Assembly: GCA_016278485.1 (NCBI GenBank)
Contig: JADQBT010000014.1
Coordinates: 62,001-126,000 of the forward strand
Reading direction: 5' to 3'
DNA: 64,000 bases
DNA from: Halanaerobiales bacterium
Lineage (GTDB): Bacteria > Bacillota > Halanaerobiia > Halanaerobiales > Halanaerobiaceae
Below are positions 8,696-16,751 of this stretch, piece by piece. How positions within the stretch are numbered: position 1 is the stretch's first letter; each line of letters starts with the position of its first letter. The notes under the pieces were generated by a model. It saw only the letters and a program-made list of their open reading frames with translations. It ran no database searches and was not told where the DNA came from. The position numbers and the translations under genes were made by a program.

Positions 8696-8712
8696 TGATG
8701 GTCAGACCATCA
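8696..8712. promoter_or_regulatory. FadR/LldR-type operator in the lct promoter
   Basis: TGATGGTC-A-GACCATCA is a perfect 17-bp palindrome. It begins 8 bp downstream of the -10 box on the minus strand, so a bound regulator would cover the transcription start. It matches the TGGTCNGACCA pattern of lactate and pyruvate regulators of the FadR subfamily. The second operator (6864-6879) has one extra central base. Confidence 0.8.
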
Positions 8713-8719
8713 GTACTAT

Positions 8720-8725
8720 ATTATA
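8720..8725 (-). promoter_or_regulatory. -10 box of the lctP promoter
   Basis: Minus-strand TATAAT, a perfect -10 element, lies about 145 bases upstream of the permease ATG. No good -35 box is found 16-18 bases upstream, so an activator or weak basal activity is possible. The operator lies immediately downstream. Confidence 0.6.
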
Positions 8726-8847
8726 TAAGTTCACTATCAATTAACTGATTCCTGCTTAAAATTCGGACTTTTTTTAATTGTCTAATAATTAAAAATTTCA
8801 CAATACCTTTAATCGCTACAGACTCTACTTTTCATTATTATTATCAC

Positions 8848-9558
8848 TTAACCTTCTATCTCTTTATTAATCAACTTTTCTATATAATCAAGATGTATTT
8901 TCATTGCTTGGGCTGCACTTTCACCATTATGTTCTTTTATCGCTTTGAGAATATCCTGATGCTGATAAACAAATTCAGTCATTGTTTCTTCTTTTGAAAC
9001 CAATTTAGTTCGTGTATTTTTAATATGAAAATCCATTGCTTCAGAAATAGAACGCATAAAAAATAGTAAGACTTTATTCCCACTTGCTTTTGCTATAGTA
9101 TAATGAAACATTTTATCAGCTTTAATACTCTCTTTTTCATAACCAGAGCTAGCCAGCAGTTCTTCAATAAAATTTTCCATCTCTGCAATTTCCTTTTCGC
9201 TTGCTCTTTCAGCTGCTAGTTTAACACAATCTATCTCTAAGACTCTTCTTAATTCTAATAAATCTTCTGCAACATTATCATTTAAAAGCAAAATCAAAGA
9301 TAAGGGATTAAAAATATCTTCATCAAAACTGTCACGAATAAAAGTACCTTCTCCTGGCCTACTTTCAATTAAACCTATCATTTCAAGAGCACTAAAGGCC
9401 TCTCTAATTGAAGCTCTGCTAACCCCTAACTGTTTTTTTAATTCTCTTTCAGAAGGTAACTTATCTCTTTTTTTCAATTCACCCTCATAAATCATGCCTC
9501 TAATTTGTTCAATCACCTGTTCATATACCTTGTTATTTTTAATCGGCTTAAATTCCAT
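8848..9558 (-). CDS. lctA: GntR/FadR-family regulator of the lactate locus (LctA/LldR-like)
   Basis: A 236-residue regulator. Residues about 8-75 form the winged helix-turn-helix ('LPSERELKKQLGVSRASIREAFSALEMIGLIESRPGEGTFI' as separate motifs), and about 95-225 form the all-helical FCD effector domain with the metal-site pattern 'DKMFHYTIA' and later histidines ('HLDYIEKL'). FCD regulators of this branch sense lactate, pyruvate or related acids (established). It is encoded just upstream of the permease in the same direction. Two TGGTC/GACCA palindromes, before lctP and before lctB, are its likely sites. Lactate as inducer is inferred. Confidence 0.92.
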   Translation of the reverse strand: MEFKPIKNNKVYEQVIEQIRGMIYEGELKKRDKLPSERELKKQLGVSRASIREAFSALEMIGLIESRPGEGTFIRDSFDEDIFNPLSLILLLNDNVAEDLLELRRVLEIDCVKLAAERASEKEIAEMENFIEELLASSGYEKESIKADKMFHYTIAKASGNKVLLFFMRSISEAMDFHIKNTRTKLVSKEETMTEFVYQHQDILKAIKEHNGESAAQAMKIHLDYIEKLINKEIEG

Positions 9559-9631
9559 TATATATCCTCCAAATAATTAAATTCCAAATTCATCTCCGAG
9601 CTATTGGTTATTCTATCACTTCCGTAGACCT

Positions 9632-10996
9632 TTAACTTATAACTTTATTTTTCCATTTTCCTCTTCTAAACCATAACACTCCAATAATTGCACTAATAAA
9701 GTTAGAATAAAACATGGCCCACCAGATACCAGAAGTCTGCCAATTTAATTGGGAAGCAAGTAATTCCGCCAGAGGAACTCTTAATCCCCAGAGTGCAATA
9801 ATAGCTAGTACCATAGCTGCAACTGTATTACCTGCACCTCTAAACGATCCACCGATGACTATTCTAACACCTAGAAAGCCAAATGATAATGAGACAATTT
9901 TTAAAAATTCAACTCCATATTTTATTACTTCTGGATCATTATTAAAGATAGCAATAATTTGTTCTGGAAAAATATATATTATCAAACCAAATACTGACAG
10001 AATCACCATAATTAAAGCTGTAGCAGTCCAGGTTGTTTTCTCCGCTCTGCCAATTTTTTTTGCGCCAATATTCTGGCCTACCATGGTGGTTGTAGCCATC
10101 GAAAACCCTCGCGTAGGCATCATGACAACGGAAAGTATCCTATTTCCAATTCCATATGCGGCAACCACCATTGTGCCAAAATTAGATACAATACCCATTA
10201 AGACAGTCATGCCCAAAGCAATAATTGACTGTTCTGCAGCTGCTGGTGTACCTATTTTTAATATCATTTTTAGCATCTTAGGATCAGGTATCAGATCTCT
10301 TATATGTAATGATATTCCTTTTTTGCCTGTGAAAAGCATATATAGGCCGAAAAATCCTGCTAATGCCCGTGAGAATATTGTTGCATAAGCAGCTCCAGCG
10401 ACTCCCAGTTCCGGGAAAACACTCCAGCCAAAAATTAAAAAAGGATCAATAATTATATTTAATAATGTAGAAGCTACCATCATCTTCATTGGAGTTTTAG
10501 TATCACCATAACCACGCAATAATGATGAAAAGACAAAGAAAATAAACATAAATGTAACTCCACTAAAGAGTACATTTAAATATGCCAAAGCATCTTCCAT
10601 AATGTCTTCTGGTGCTCCCATTAATCTTAAAATTTCATCACTAAAAGCCAGACCCACAATTGAAAAAAATATTGCCAAAAAGGTAACAAACATTAATATC
10701 TGTCCAGCAACATGATTTGTTTTTCTTTTATCACCTGCTCCTGTATATTGTGCTACCAAAGTTGTTCCAGCAATAGTCATTCCTCCGCCAATTGAAATCA
10801 ATAAAAATATTAAAGGAAAGCCAACAGAAATAGCAGCTACTGCATCTGCTCCCAGTTTTCCTACCCAAAATGTATCAGCTAGATTATATAAAACATGCAT
10901 TGTATTACCTATCATGACAGGTAATGCTAATTTCCATAGTGTTTTGGTGATTGAACCTGTAAGTATGTTTTCTTGATATTTTTCTCTATTGTTAAT
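9632..10996 (-). CDS. MATE-family efflux transporter, apparent ATT start
   Basis: A 12-helix multidrug or toxin extruder powered by a cation gradient. The family N-terminal pattern 'LTGSITKTLWKLALPVMIGN' continues upstream of the first in-frame ATG (10915), which would cut off helix 1. The frame extends to an in-frame TAG with no ATG, GTG or TTG. The first codon after that stop is ATT at 10996, five bases after GAGGTGG. Starting there gives 454 residues, the usual MATE length. It follows the plsC stop by 14 bases, so the two are probably co-transcribed. The substrate is unknown. If ATT is not used, a sequencing error near 10990-11010 is the main alternative. Confidence 0.85.
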   Translation of the reverse strand: MNNREKYQENILTGSITKTLWKLALPVMIGNTMHVLYNLADTFWVGKLGADAVAAISVGFPLIFLLISIGGGMTIAGTTLVAQYTGAGDKRKTNHVAGQILMFVTFLAIFFSIVGLAFSDEILRLMGAPEDIMEDALAYLNVLFSGVTFMFIFFVFSSLLRGYGDTKTPMKMMVASTLLNIIIDPFLIFGWSVFPELGVAGAAYATIFSRALAGFFGLYMLFTGKKGISLHIRDLIPDPKMLKMILKIGTPAAAEQSIIALGMTVLMGIVSNFGTMVVAAYGIGNRILSVVMMPTRGFSMATTTMVGQNIGAKKIGRAEKTTWTATALIMVILSVFGLIIYIFPEQIIAIFNNDPEVIKYGVEFLKIVSLSFGFLGVRIVIGGSFRGAGNTVAAMVLAIIALWGLRVPLAELLASQLNWQTSGIWWAMFYSNFISAIIGVLWFRRGKWKNKVIS

Positions 10997-11001
10997 CTAA
11001 T

Positions 11002-11008
11002 CCACCTC
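11002..11008 (-). promoter_or_regulatory. Ribosome site that decides the MATE start
   Basis: Minus-strand GAGGTGG lies five bases before the ATT codon at 10996. The ATG at 11010-11008 overlaps this site but opens a different frame that stops after 27 codons, so it is not the pump's start. Confidence 0.6.
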
Positions 11009-11010
11009 AT

Positions 11011-11754
11011 TTATTTTTCAATCTTTCTCTTTTCTCTACCAGTAGGGATAATTAGATCATCAGCTCCTGTAAAAGGACGTAATTCTCCCTGACATAACCC
11101 GGTTAACCAATTTAAGCGATAAGGGTAAGGTCCATCTCCAGGGTAATCTGGCATTGTTTCCAGTATTGTTCTGGCCATCCTTCTGGCAAAATCTTCATCA
11201 CTTTCGTTCTTATGACAGTATTCAGGCTCTGCAAATCTAATCTTCACCGGTTTACGTAATGAAAGTTCTTTTGTACCTGCAATCGTAGCTGGTAATATTG
11301 GTATTTTTAATTTGCGGGCAACTGAAAAAACACCTACATGAAATGGGAAAAGCTCACCTTCTGCATGTCCAATTCTTCCTTCCGGAAAAATAGCTAAAAT
11401 ATTTCCCTCTTTCACAACCTTAAACATTGATTTCAAAGCAGTTATTCTAGAATGAGGATCATTTCTATCAATCGGAAGAATCGGCTTTCCCATTAAATCA
11501 ATAAACTTTTTTTTAAGAAATGTATCATAGATACCATCATACTCCGCAACAAAAATCAATTTAGTAATTGAAGCTGATGGCAAATAAGCATAATAATAAA
11601 AAGGATCACTCCAGTTAAGATGATTTGAAACTAAAATAAAGCGACCATCTTCAGGTATATTATCCAAACCTTCAACTTTAATATCAAGTATAATATCAAA
11701 AATTTTTTTAACAACTTTTCTTGCTAGACTATAGGGTAGGGATGGTTTTTGCAA
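11011..11754 (-). CDS. plsC: 1-acyl-sn-glycerol-3-phosphate acyltransferase (PlsC)
   Basis: Adds the second acyl chain to lysophosphatidic acid to give phosphatidic acid at the inner face of the membrane. The 247-residue protein has the HX4D catalytic motif in 'SNHLNWSDP' near residue 44, the 'FPEGRIGHAEG' acceptor-binding motif near 124, and 'LPATIAGTKEL' near 155. It starts at an ATG preceded by AGAAGGTGA. It leads a two-gene run with the MATE pump. A 140-base divergent region separates it from mnmH. Confidence 0.92.
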   Translation of the reverse strand: MQKPSLPYSLARKVVKKIFDIILDIKVEGLDNIPEDGRFILVSNHLNWSDPFYYYAYLPSASITKLIFVAEYDGIYDTFLKKKFIDLMGKPILPIDRNDPHSRITALKSMFKVVKEGNILAIFPEGRIGHAEGELFPFHVGVFSVARKLKIPILPATIAGTKELSLRKPVKIRFAEPEYCHKNESDEDFARRMARTILETMPDYPGDGPYPYRLNWLTGLCQGELRPFTGADDLIIPTGREKRKIEK

Positions 11755-11894
11755 TTAGTTCACCTTCTCTTCTATTAATATCCGATTATTTATTCCTAAT
11801 TACTTAAATTCTTGCTAAAATAGGATATTCCTTTATATTTGTAAGATTTCAATCAGTGGTGTATACTATTTAAGAAGGAGACTGATCAGATATC

Positions 11895-12959
11895 ATGCAC
11901 CAGTTAACATATCAACAATCACTTAAATTAGATAATAAATTATTTATAGACGTCAGAAGCCCAGGAGAATTTCAAGAAGCTACAATTCCTGGTGCTATAA
12001 ATATCCCCTTATTTAATAATAAAGAAAGAAAAACTATTGGTACTATTTATAAGCAACAATCACAGACAAAAGCAAGACTGAAGGCTGTTGAATTAGTTGC
12101 ACCTAAGCTACCAGAAATGATTTATCAATTAAATAATCTTTCACAAGATTACGATCATCTTCTCATTTTTTGTGCAAGAGGAGGTTTGCGTAGCAAGAAT
12201 ACTGCTATTCTTTCTGAAATGGCAGGTATTACTGTAAAACAACTAAAAGGTGGCTATAAATTTTATAGAAAATATATACTTGAAAATTTAAAAAAATATC
12301 AGCTCAAAAGCAAATTGATAGTTTTACATGGCAATACTGGCACCGGAAAAACAGACCTATTATACGAACTGAAAAAACTAAATCACAAAATTATAGACCT
12401 GGAAGGTATCGCAAATCATCGTGGTTCAGCTTTTGGTGGAATTGGTCTAGGCAATGCTAATAACCAGAAATTATTTGATTCTCTCCTCTATGAACAATTA
12501 CAGAAAAATGACTCTGGTGATTATATATTTCTAGAGGCAGAAAGCAAACGAATTGGTTATTCAGTCATCCCAAACTTTTTCTATAATAAGATGCAGCAAG
12601 GGGTACATTATCTCATAGAGGCTCCCTTAGAAAAAAGAATCGATAATATCTATCAGGAATATGCTGCAGATTTTACAAATGATAAAGAAAAATTTTTGCT
12701 TAGAGCAGAAGAATCACTCCAAGCAATTAAAAAATATATTGTTAAAAAGATTGGTAAAGCTAGTCATCAAAATCTGCTATATTTATGCCGCCAAGGAAAT
12801 CTCAAAGAGCTAATTAAAATTTTATTAGTAGAATATTATGATCCTCTTTATAATCATTCCCAAAAAAGAATCGATACTTATCAAAAAATATATGAAAATA
12901 GCAATCCAGCAGAGACTGCTGCCAAGATAAACGCAGATCTAACGAGCACCCTTGCTTAA
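11895..12959 (+). CDS. mnmH: tRNA 2-selenouridine synthase (MnmH/SelU)
   Basis: Replaces sulfur by selenium in 2-thiouridine at the wobble base of tRNAs for Lys, Glu and Gln, using selenophosphate. The 354-residue protein has an N-terminal rhodanese domain (residues ~10-130) with the catalytic Cys93 in 'FCARGGLRS', then a P-loop domain with 'GNTGTGKT' near 146. The ATG at 11895 is the first usable start; AAGGAG lies 14 bases upstream, longer than usual, and an in-frame TGA blocks any earlier start. It implies that the genome encodes SelD and uses selenium. It stands alone on the plus strand between minus-strand genes. Confidence 0.93.
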   Translation: MHQLTYQQSLKLDNKLFIDVRSPGEFQEATIPGAINIPLFNNKERKTIGTIYKQQSQTKARLKAVELVAPKLPEMIYQLNNLSQDYDHLLIFCARGGLRSKNTAILSEMAGITVKQLKGGYKFYRKYILENLKKYQLKSKLIVLHGNTGTGKTDLLYELKKLNHKIIDLEGIANHRGSAFGGIGLGNANNQKLFDSLLYEQLQKNDSGDYIFLEAESKRIGYSVIPNFFYNKMQQGVHYLIEAPLEKRIDNIYQEYAADFTNDKEKFLLRAEESLQAIKKYIVKKIGKASHQNLLYLCRQGNLKELIKILLVEYYDPLYNHSQKRIDTYQKIYENSNPAETAAKINADLTSTLA

Positions 12960-12973
12960 TTGCGGGTGCTTTA
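12945..12973 (+). terminator. Terminator overlapping the mnmH stop
   Basis: AGCACCC (12945-12951) pairs with GGGTGCT (12964-12970) around a 12-base loop that contains the mnmH TAA. Only three T follow on the plus strand, so efficiency is uncertain. It also separates mnmH from the convergent nitroreductase gene. Confidence 0.6.
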
Positions 12974-13471
12974 CCATTGGTCTTGATGAATTCTCTTTTC
13001 TAAAAATCTCTCTGCAGGTGCTTTGCTATTACCCGGATAGCCAACTGACACAAGCGCTAGTGGAATCACATTTTCGGGTATTTCAAGATAACTGCTTATC
13101 TCTTTAACCCTACTTTGCTCAGGATAAACCCCAAGCCAAACCGCTCCTAAACCAATATCCTCGGCCATAATTAAGATGTTTTGAGTTGCAGCTGAACAAT
13201 CTTGCACCCAAAAGCCTTCATACTTTTCTTGAGAAAGGTCTCCACAAACTAAAATCGCCAGGGGTGCCTCCTCTAACATGTGACCATAAGGATGGATTTT
13301 TGCTAATTTATTCAATTTTTCTCGTTTTTCTATTACAATAAAATGCCATGGTTGTTCATTCCCAGCAGAAGGAGCCGCCATGCCAGCCTGTAAAAGTTTA
13401 TTGATTTTTTCTTTCTCAACCTTTTTCTGCTGATAACGTCTAATTGATCGTCTTCTTAAAATAGCTTCCAT
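12971..13471 (-). CDS. Nitroreductase-family FMN protein, short form
   Basis: A 166-residue FMN oxidoreductase. The N-terminal 'RRRSIRRYQQKKV' gives the FMN-phosphate-binding arginines, 'AAPSAGNEQPWHFIVIE' near residue 33 is the classic flavin-contact motif, and 'MAEDIGLGAVWLGVYP' near 103 is the GLG-W region. Such enzymes reduce nitro groups, quinones or flavins with NAD(P)H; the real substrate is unknown. It is monocistronic, convergent with mnmH. A longer paralogue lies at 18780-19415. Confidence 0.9.
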   Translation of the reverse strand: MEAILRRRSIRRYQQKKVEKEKINKLLQAGMAAPSAGNEQPWHFIVIEKREKLNKLAKIHPYGHMLEEAPLAILVCGDLSQEKYEGFWVQDCSAATQNILIMAEDIGLGAVWLGVYPEQSRVKEISSYLEIPENVIPLALVSVGYPGNSKAPAERFLEKRIHQDQW

Positions 13472-13520
13472 AATTATTCCTCCACTTCTTAAAAAATCTA
13501 GCCATAATTATTTATAATAA

Positions 13521-15089
13521 TTATAATATTTTACCAGCTCTCTGTAAAGTATGTTTGTTTTTATCTAATACAATCTTCCCATTTACAATCACATATTTAA
13601 TACCTTGAGGATATTGGAAAGGATTTTGATAATCTGCTAAATCTTTAATCTGATTAAGATCAAAGATCGTTAAATCAGCAGCAAAGTTATCTTTTATTAA
13701 ACCTCTATTAAGTAGGTTAAGTCGCCAGGCAGGAAGCCCAGTCATTTTAAAAATAGCTTCTTCTAATTTAAGTACCTTTCTTTCTTTGACATACTTTTTA
13801 ATTATTCTAGGAAATGTACCGAAATTGCGCGGATGAGGTCTGCCTTCTGCCAATACACCTTCTGTAGCAAGAGAACTACCATCTGAACCAATCATAGTTA
13901 ATCTGTTCTTTAAAATGCGTTCAATATCTTCTTCACACATTGCAAATCTCACCATCTCAACTTCCCCTTTTTCTTCAATAATAAGTTGTATAATTGCTTC
14001 AACTGGAGATATATTTAGCATTTTGCTTATTTGCTCAATATTTTTCCCTACGAAAGCTTTGTTATGCTGATTGTTTAAAGCAGAAATGTATATATTATTA
14101 AAACCTCTTGGTTTTTGGGTTTTATTCAAATGAGCAATAATCAGATCTTTTATCTCATTATCTGCTAATCGTTTCAGTAAAGCAGAATTACCATCAGCCT
14201 GTGCCCAACTAGGTAATATAGAAACTAAAGTTGTTGAAGTTGCTTGATAAGGATAAATATCACAGCTTATATCTACGCCAGCTTCTCTTGCACTCTCCAT
14301 TAGGGAAAGAGATTTTTTACTCATCCCCCATAAATTTTTAATTTCTTGTTTGTGGTGGGAAATATGGACTGGCAAATTCGCTTTTTGTCCAATTTCAATT
14401 GTCTCTTCAATTGATAGTAATAAATTATTACCCTCATCTCGCAGGTGGGTTGTATAAATACCATCATATTGACTAACTACCTGGGCCAGCTCAATTAACT
14501 CCTCTTGATCAGCATAACTTGAAGGTGGATAAAACAACCCTGTAGAAAGACCAGTTGCTCCTTCCTGCATTTCCTGCTCTAATAATTCCTTCATTAACTC
14601 AATCTCTTTATTACTTGCTTTTCGTTCAGCATAACCAATTACCGATTTACGGATTGTTCCATGTCCTACCAAACCAACAACATTTAAAGCTATACCTTGC
14701 TTTTCTAAGAGTGAAAAATAGTCGCCGGGTGAAGTTAAGTCAATATCCAGCTTATACTTTCTAAAATTTTTGGCTAACTTATTTTTAAAACTACCAACTG
14801 CTGGTACAAGCGAAAATCCACAATTGCCGATAACCTCAGTAGTAACTCCTTGCCTAATTTTACTTTCGGCTAATCCACTTACTAGTAGAGGTAAGTCTGA
14901 ATGCGTATGCATATCTATAAAACCAGGTGTTACATATAAACCTTCTGCATCAATAATTCTATGAGCGGTAAGGCCTGGCCTAGGTTTAATAATAATTTTA
15001 CCTTGATGGCTAGCAATATCAGCCTTTTTCCAGGGAGCTCCAGTACCATCGATAATTCTACCATTTTTAATTAATAGATCATATTTCAT
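13521..15089 (-). CDS. N-acyl-D-amino-acid deacylase-like amidohydrolase
   Basis: A metal-dependent amidohydrolase of the D-aminoacylase family, 522 residues. Visible are the entry motif 'LIKNGRIIDGTGAPWKKADI', the metal site 'GFIDMHTHSDLPLL' near 57, the conserved 'GNCGFS' cysteine region near 90, 'PVHISHHK' near 245 and the catalytic Asp in 'IGSDGSSLATEG' near 400. Family members release D-amino acids from N-acyl forms, or act on dipeptides and hydantoin-like compounds; the true substrate is not shown. It is cytoplasmic. Its ATG overlaps the stop of the MBL-fold gene (TAATG), so the two are coupled and likely serve one pathway. Confidence 0.85.
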   Translation of the reverse strand: MKYDLLIKNGRIIDGTGAPWKKADIASHQGKIIIKPRPGLTAHRIIDAEGLYVTPGFIDMHTHSDLPLLVSGLAESKIRQGVTTEVIGNCGFSLVPAVGSFKNKLAKNFRKYKLDIDLTSPGDYFSLLEKQGIALNVVGLVGHGTIRKSVIGYAERKASNKEIELMKELLEQEMQEGATGLSTGLFYPPSSYADQEELIELAQVVSQYDGIYTTHLRDEGNNLLLSIEETIEIGQKANLPVHISHHKQEIKNLWGMSKKSLSLMESAREAGVDISCDIYPYQATSTTLVSILPSWAQADGNSALLKRLADNEIKDLIIAHLNKTQKPRGFNNIYISALNNQHNKAFVGKNIEQISKMLNISPVEAIIQLIIEEKGEVEMVRFAMCEEDIERILKNRLTMIGSDGSSLATEGVLAEGRPHPRNFGTFPRIIKKYVKERKVLKLEEAIFKMTGLPAWRLNLLNRGLIKDNFAADLTIFDLNQIKDLADYQNPFQYPQGIKYVIVNGKIVLDKNKHTLQRAGKIL

Positions 15090-15997
15090 TATTGCTTGCT
15101 CCAGACTAATTTGCTATCTGCTATCTCACATTTAACCAAATCATGATGGCTAAGATAACTTAAAAATGCATTAATTACAGTTTTTAAAATGAAATACTTA
15201 TGAATAGAATTTATCTCTATATCTCTTTGCTTAACTATTTTTTCATATAATTGTTCATCAGTTAATTTATTATTGAGGATTTGTAATATTTCACTCTCAA
15301 TCTCATTAAAGATAGCTTTGTTTTTTTGGATAAGACTCTTAATATCACTAACACCTTTACCATGCCCAGGGATATAATAATCATAGTTGCTTTCTAATAA
15401 AAAATTAAATGTTTCTAAAGAGCTATTAATATCTGTATAATATGGTATTCCATGTTTATCAATTAAATCTGGCGTAAAATAAGCATCAGCAGTAAAAAGA
15501 ACTCCTTCACAAGACAAACCAATTTGTTTTAAGGAATGGCCTGGTAAAGGCACAACCTTGATTGTAAAATCCTGAAAATTTAATTGATCTCCTTCACTGG
15601 CCAAAACCCGATCAACATTAGCTGGTTCTGCATTTAAAAACTTATTTTGCAACTCAGGTATTGGGTAAGCACCACCGTAAATAATAGCAGATTCTATCCC
15701 TGAATACTTGATAATAAATTCTTCTCCAGCCGGCGCAAGTGTTTCTAGCTCAAGTTTTTCCTGCAAGTATTTGTTACCACCAAAATGATCTGCATGACCA
15801 TGCGTGTTTATTAAATATTTGATTTTAATATCTTCTTTTTTAAGTATCCTTAATATTTTTCTGGCTGTACTTTCATCTAAACCTGAATCAATTAATACTG
15901 CTCCCTTCTCTGTTTTAATTAAACCAATATTTACTCTCTCATGCAAATAAGATACGTGTTCAGTTACTTTTATTAATTTCATTAACTTTTCCTCCAA
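15089..15997 (-). CDS. MBL-fold metallo-hydrolase
   Basis: A 302-residue metallo-beta-lactamase-fold enzyme. The dinuclear metal motif 'NTHGHADHFGG' (HxHxDH) lies near residue 65, a further ligand histidine is in 'PLPGHSLKQIG' near 153, and 'YIPGHGKG' near 210 supplies the last. A C-terminal helical region of about 80 residues resembles glyoxalase II-like or quorum-quenching family tails. No substrate can be named. It is translationally coupled to the downstream D-aminoacylase-like gene by a one-base stop/start overlap. Confidence 0.85.
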   Translation of the reverse strand: MEEKLMKLIKVTEHVSYLHERVNIGLIKTEKGAVLIDSGLDESTARKILRILKKEDIKIKYLINTHGHADHFGGNKYLQEKLELETLAPAGEEFIIKYSGIESAIIYGGAYPIPELQNKFLNAEPANVDRVLASEGDQLNFQDFTIKVVPLPGHSLKQIGLSCEGVLFTADAYFTPDLIDKHGIPYYTDINSSLETFNFLLESNYDYYIPGHGKGVSDIKSLIQKNKAIFNEIESEILQILNNKLTDEQLYEKIVKQRDIEINSIHKYFILKTVINAFLSYLSHHDLVKCEIADSKLVWSKQ

Positions 15998-16011
15998 AAT
16001 TGAGTTTTGAT

Positions 16012-16050
16012 CTAAAAAGAAAAATGAGAGCAGCCTAAACCGCTCTCATG
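16012..16050 (-). terminator. Rho-independent terminator after the PfpI gene
   Basis: ATGAGAGC (16024-16031) pairs with GCTCTCAT (16042-16049) around a 10-base loop. On the minus strand it is followed by TTTTTCTTTTT. It ends the PfpI transcript before the MBL gene. Confidence 0.85.
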
Positions 16051-16075
16051 AAATATCAAATAAATTCCTGCCTGT

Positions 16076-16597
16076 TTAAGCAAGATATTTTATGATCTCC
16101 ATCATGAATGCTGGTAGATCTGCAGGTGATCTGGAAGTAATTAAATTATCATCAATTACTACTTCTTTATTAACCCACTCTGCTCCTGCATTTTCCAGGT
16201 CATCCTTAATAGCTTCTGTTGATGTTAGCTTCTTATTTTTAATTATATCAGCTGAAGCAAGTACCCAACCACCGTGACAGATAGCAGCTACTAAACCTCC
16301 CGCTTCATTTATTTTTTTCACTAACTTAAGTGTATTATCACAACGGCGTAATTTATCTGGTGCCCATCCACCAGGAACAATAACTCCATCATATTCAGTC
16401 GGGTCTACTTCAGCCGCCATCTTATCTGCTTCGAGCGGGTACCCATGTTTACTCTTAGTTAATCTATTTACATTATCCGAAGCCACCACTGTTACATTAG
16501 CTCCATTTTCTTTTAAGCGTAATATTGGATACCAAGCCTCAAGGTCTTCATATTCGTCAGCGGTCAGAACAATTATTTCTTTCTGTTTAAGACTCAC
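16076..16597 (-). CDS. DJ-1/PfpI-family protein
   Basis: A 173-residue protein of the DJ-1/PfpI superfamily. The nucleophile elbow 'VAAICHGGWVLAS' near residue 105 carries the reactive cysteine followed by histidine, and 'VIVPGGWAPDKLR' near 72 carries the upstream pocket. Members act as glyoxalase/deglycase-like stress proteins or, rarely, proteases. It starts with GTG after a GGAGGG site. The gene has its own terminator and stands alone. The divergent region upstream holds tandem 13-bp repeats that may be an operator. Confidence 0.9.
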   Translation of the reverse strand: MSLKQKEIIVLTADEYEDLEAWYPILRLKENGANVTVVASDNVNRLTKSKHGYPLEADKMAAEVDPTEYDGVIVPGGWAPDKLRRCDNTLKLVKKINEAGGLVAAICHGGWVLASADIIKNKKLTSTEAIKDDLENAGAEWVNKEVVIDDNLITSRSPADLPAFMMEIIKYLA

Positions 16598-16660
16598 GAA
16601 AATCCCTCCTTTATTACCTTTATTTTAAGAGAAATCTTAGGAAAAACAAGTAAAGTAGAT

Positions 16661-16686
16661 TACAAGCTGTAAACACAAGGTGTAAA
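16661..16686. repeat. Tandem 13-bp direct repeats in a divergent promoter region
   Basis: TACAAGCTGTAAA is followed directly by CACAAGGTGTAAA; 11 of 13 positions match. Each unit is also partly palindromic (TTACA..TGTAA, ACAC..GTGT). The pair lies between the PfpI gene and the ATP-grasp promoter, just upstream of its -35 box, where a regulator would bind. Confidence 0.65.
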
Positions 16687-16691
16687 TTGAC

Positions 16692-16719
16692 TGGACATAT
16701 CTATATTTTAATGTATAAT
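16692..16719 (+). promoter_or_regulatory. Promoter of the ATP-grasp gene
   Basis: TGGACA (16692-16697), a 16-base spacer and a perfect TATAAT (16714-16719) lie about 33 bases before the TTG start. Confidence 0.72.
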
Positions 16720-16751
16720 AGTAAAAGAAAATATTAGAAAAGGTGATAGAT

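Noticed and set aside
9714-10388. A 224-codon plus-strand open frame
   Set aside because: It lies antisense within the MATE gene, has no ribosome site or recognisable domain, and mirrors membrane codons.
16687-16719. TTGACT at 16687 as -35 of the ATP-grasp promoter
   Set aside because: It would be 21 bases from the TATAAT; TGGACA at 16692 gives a usable 16-base spacer.
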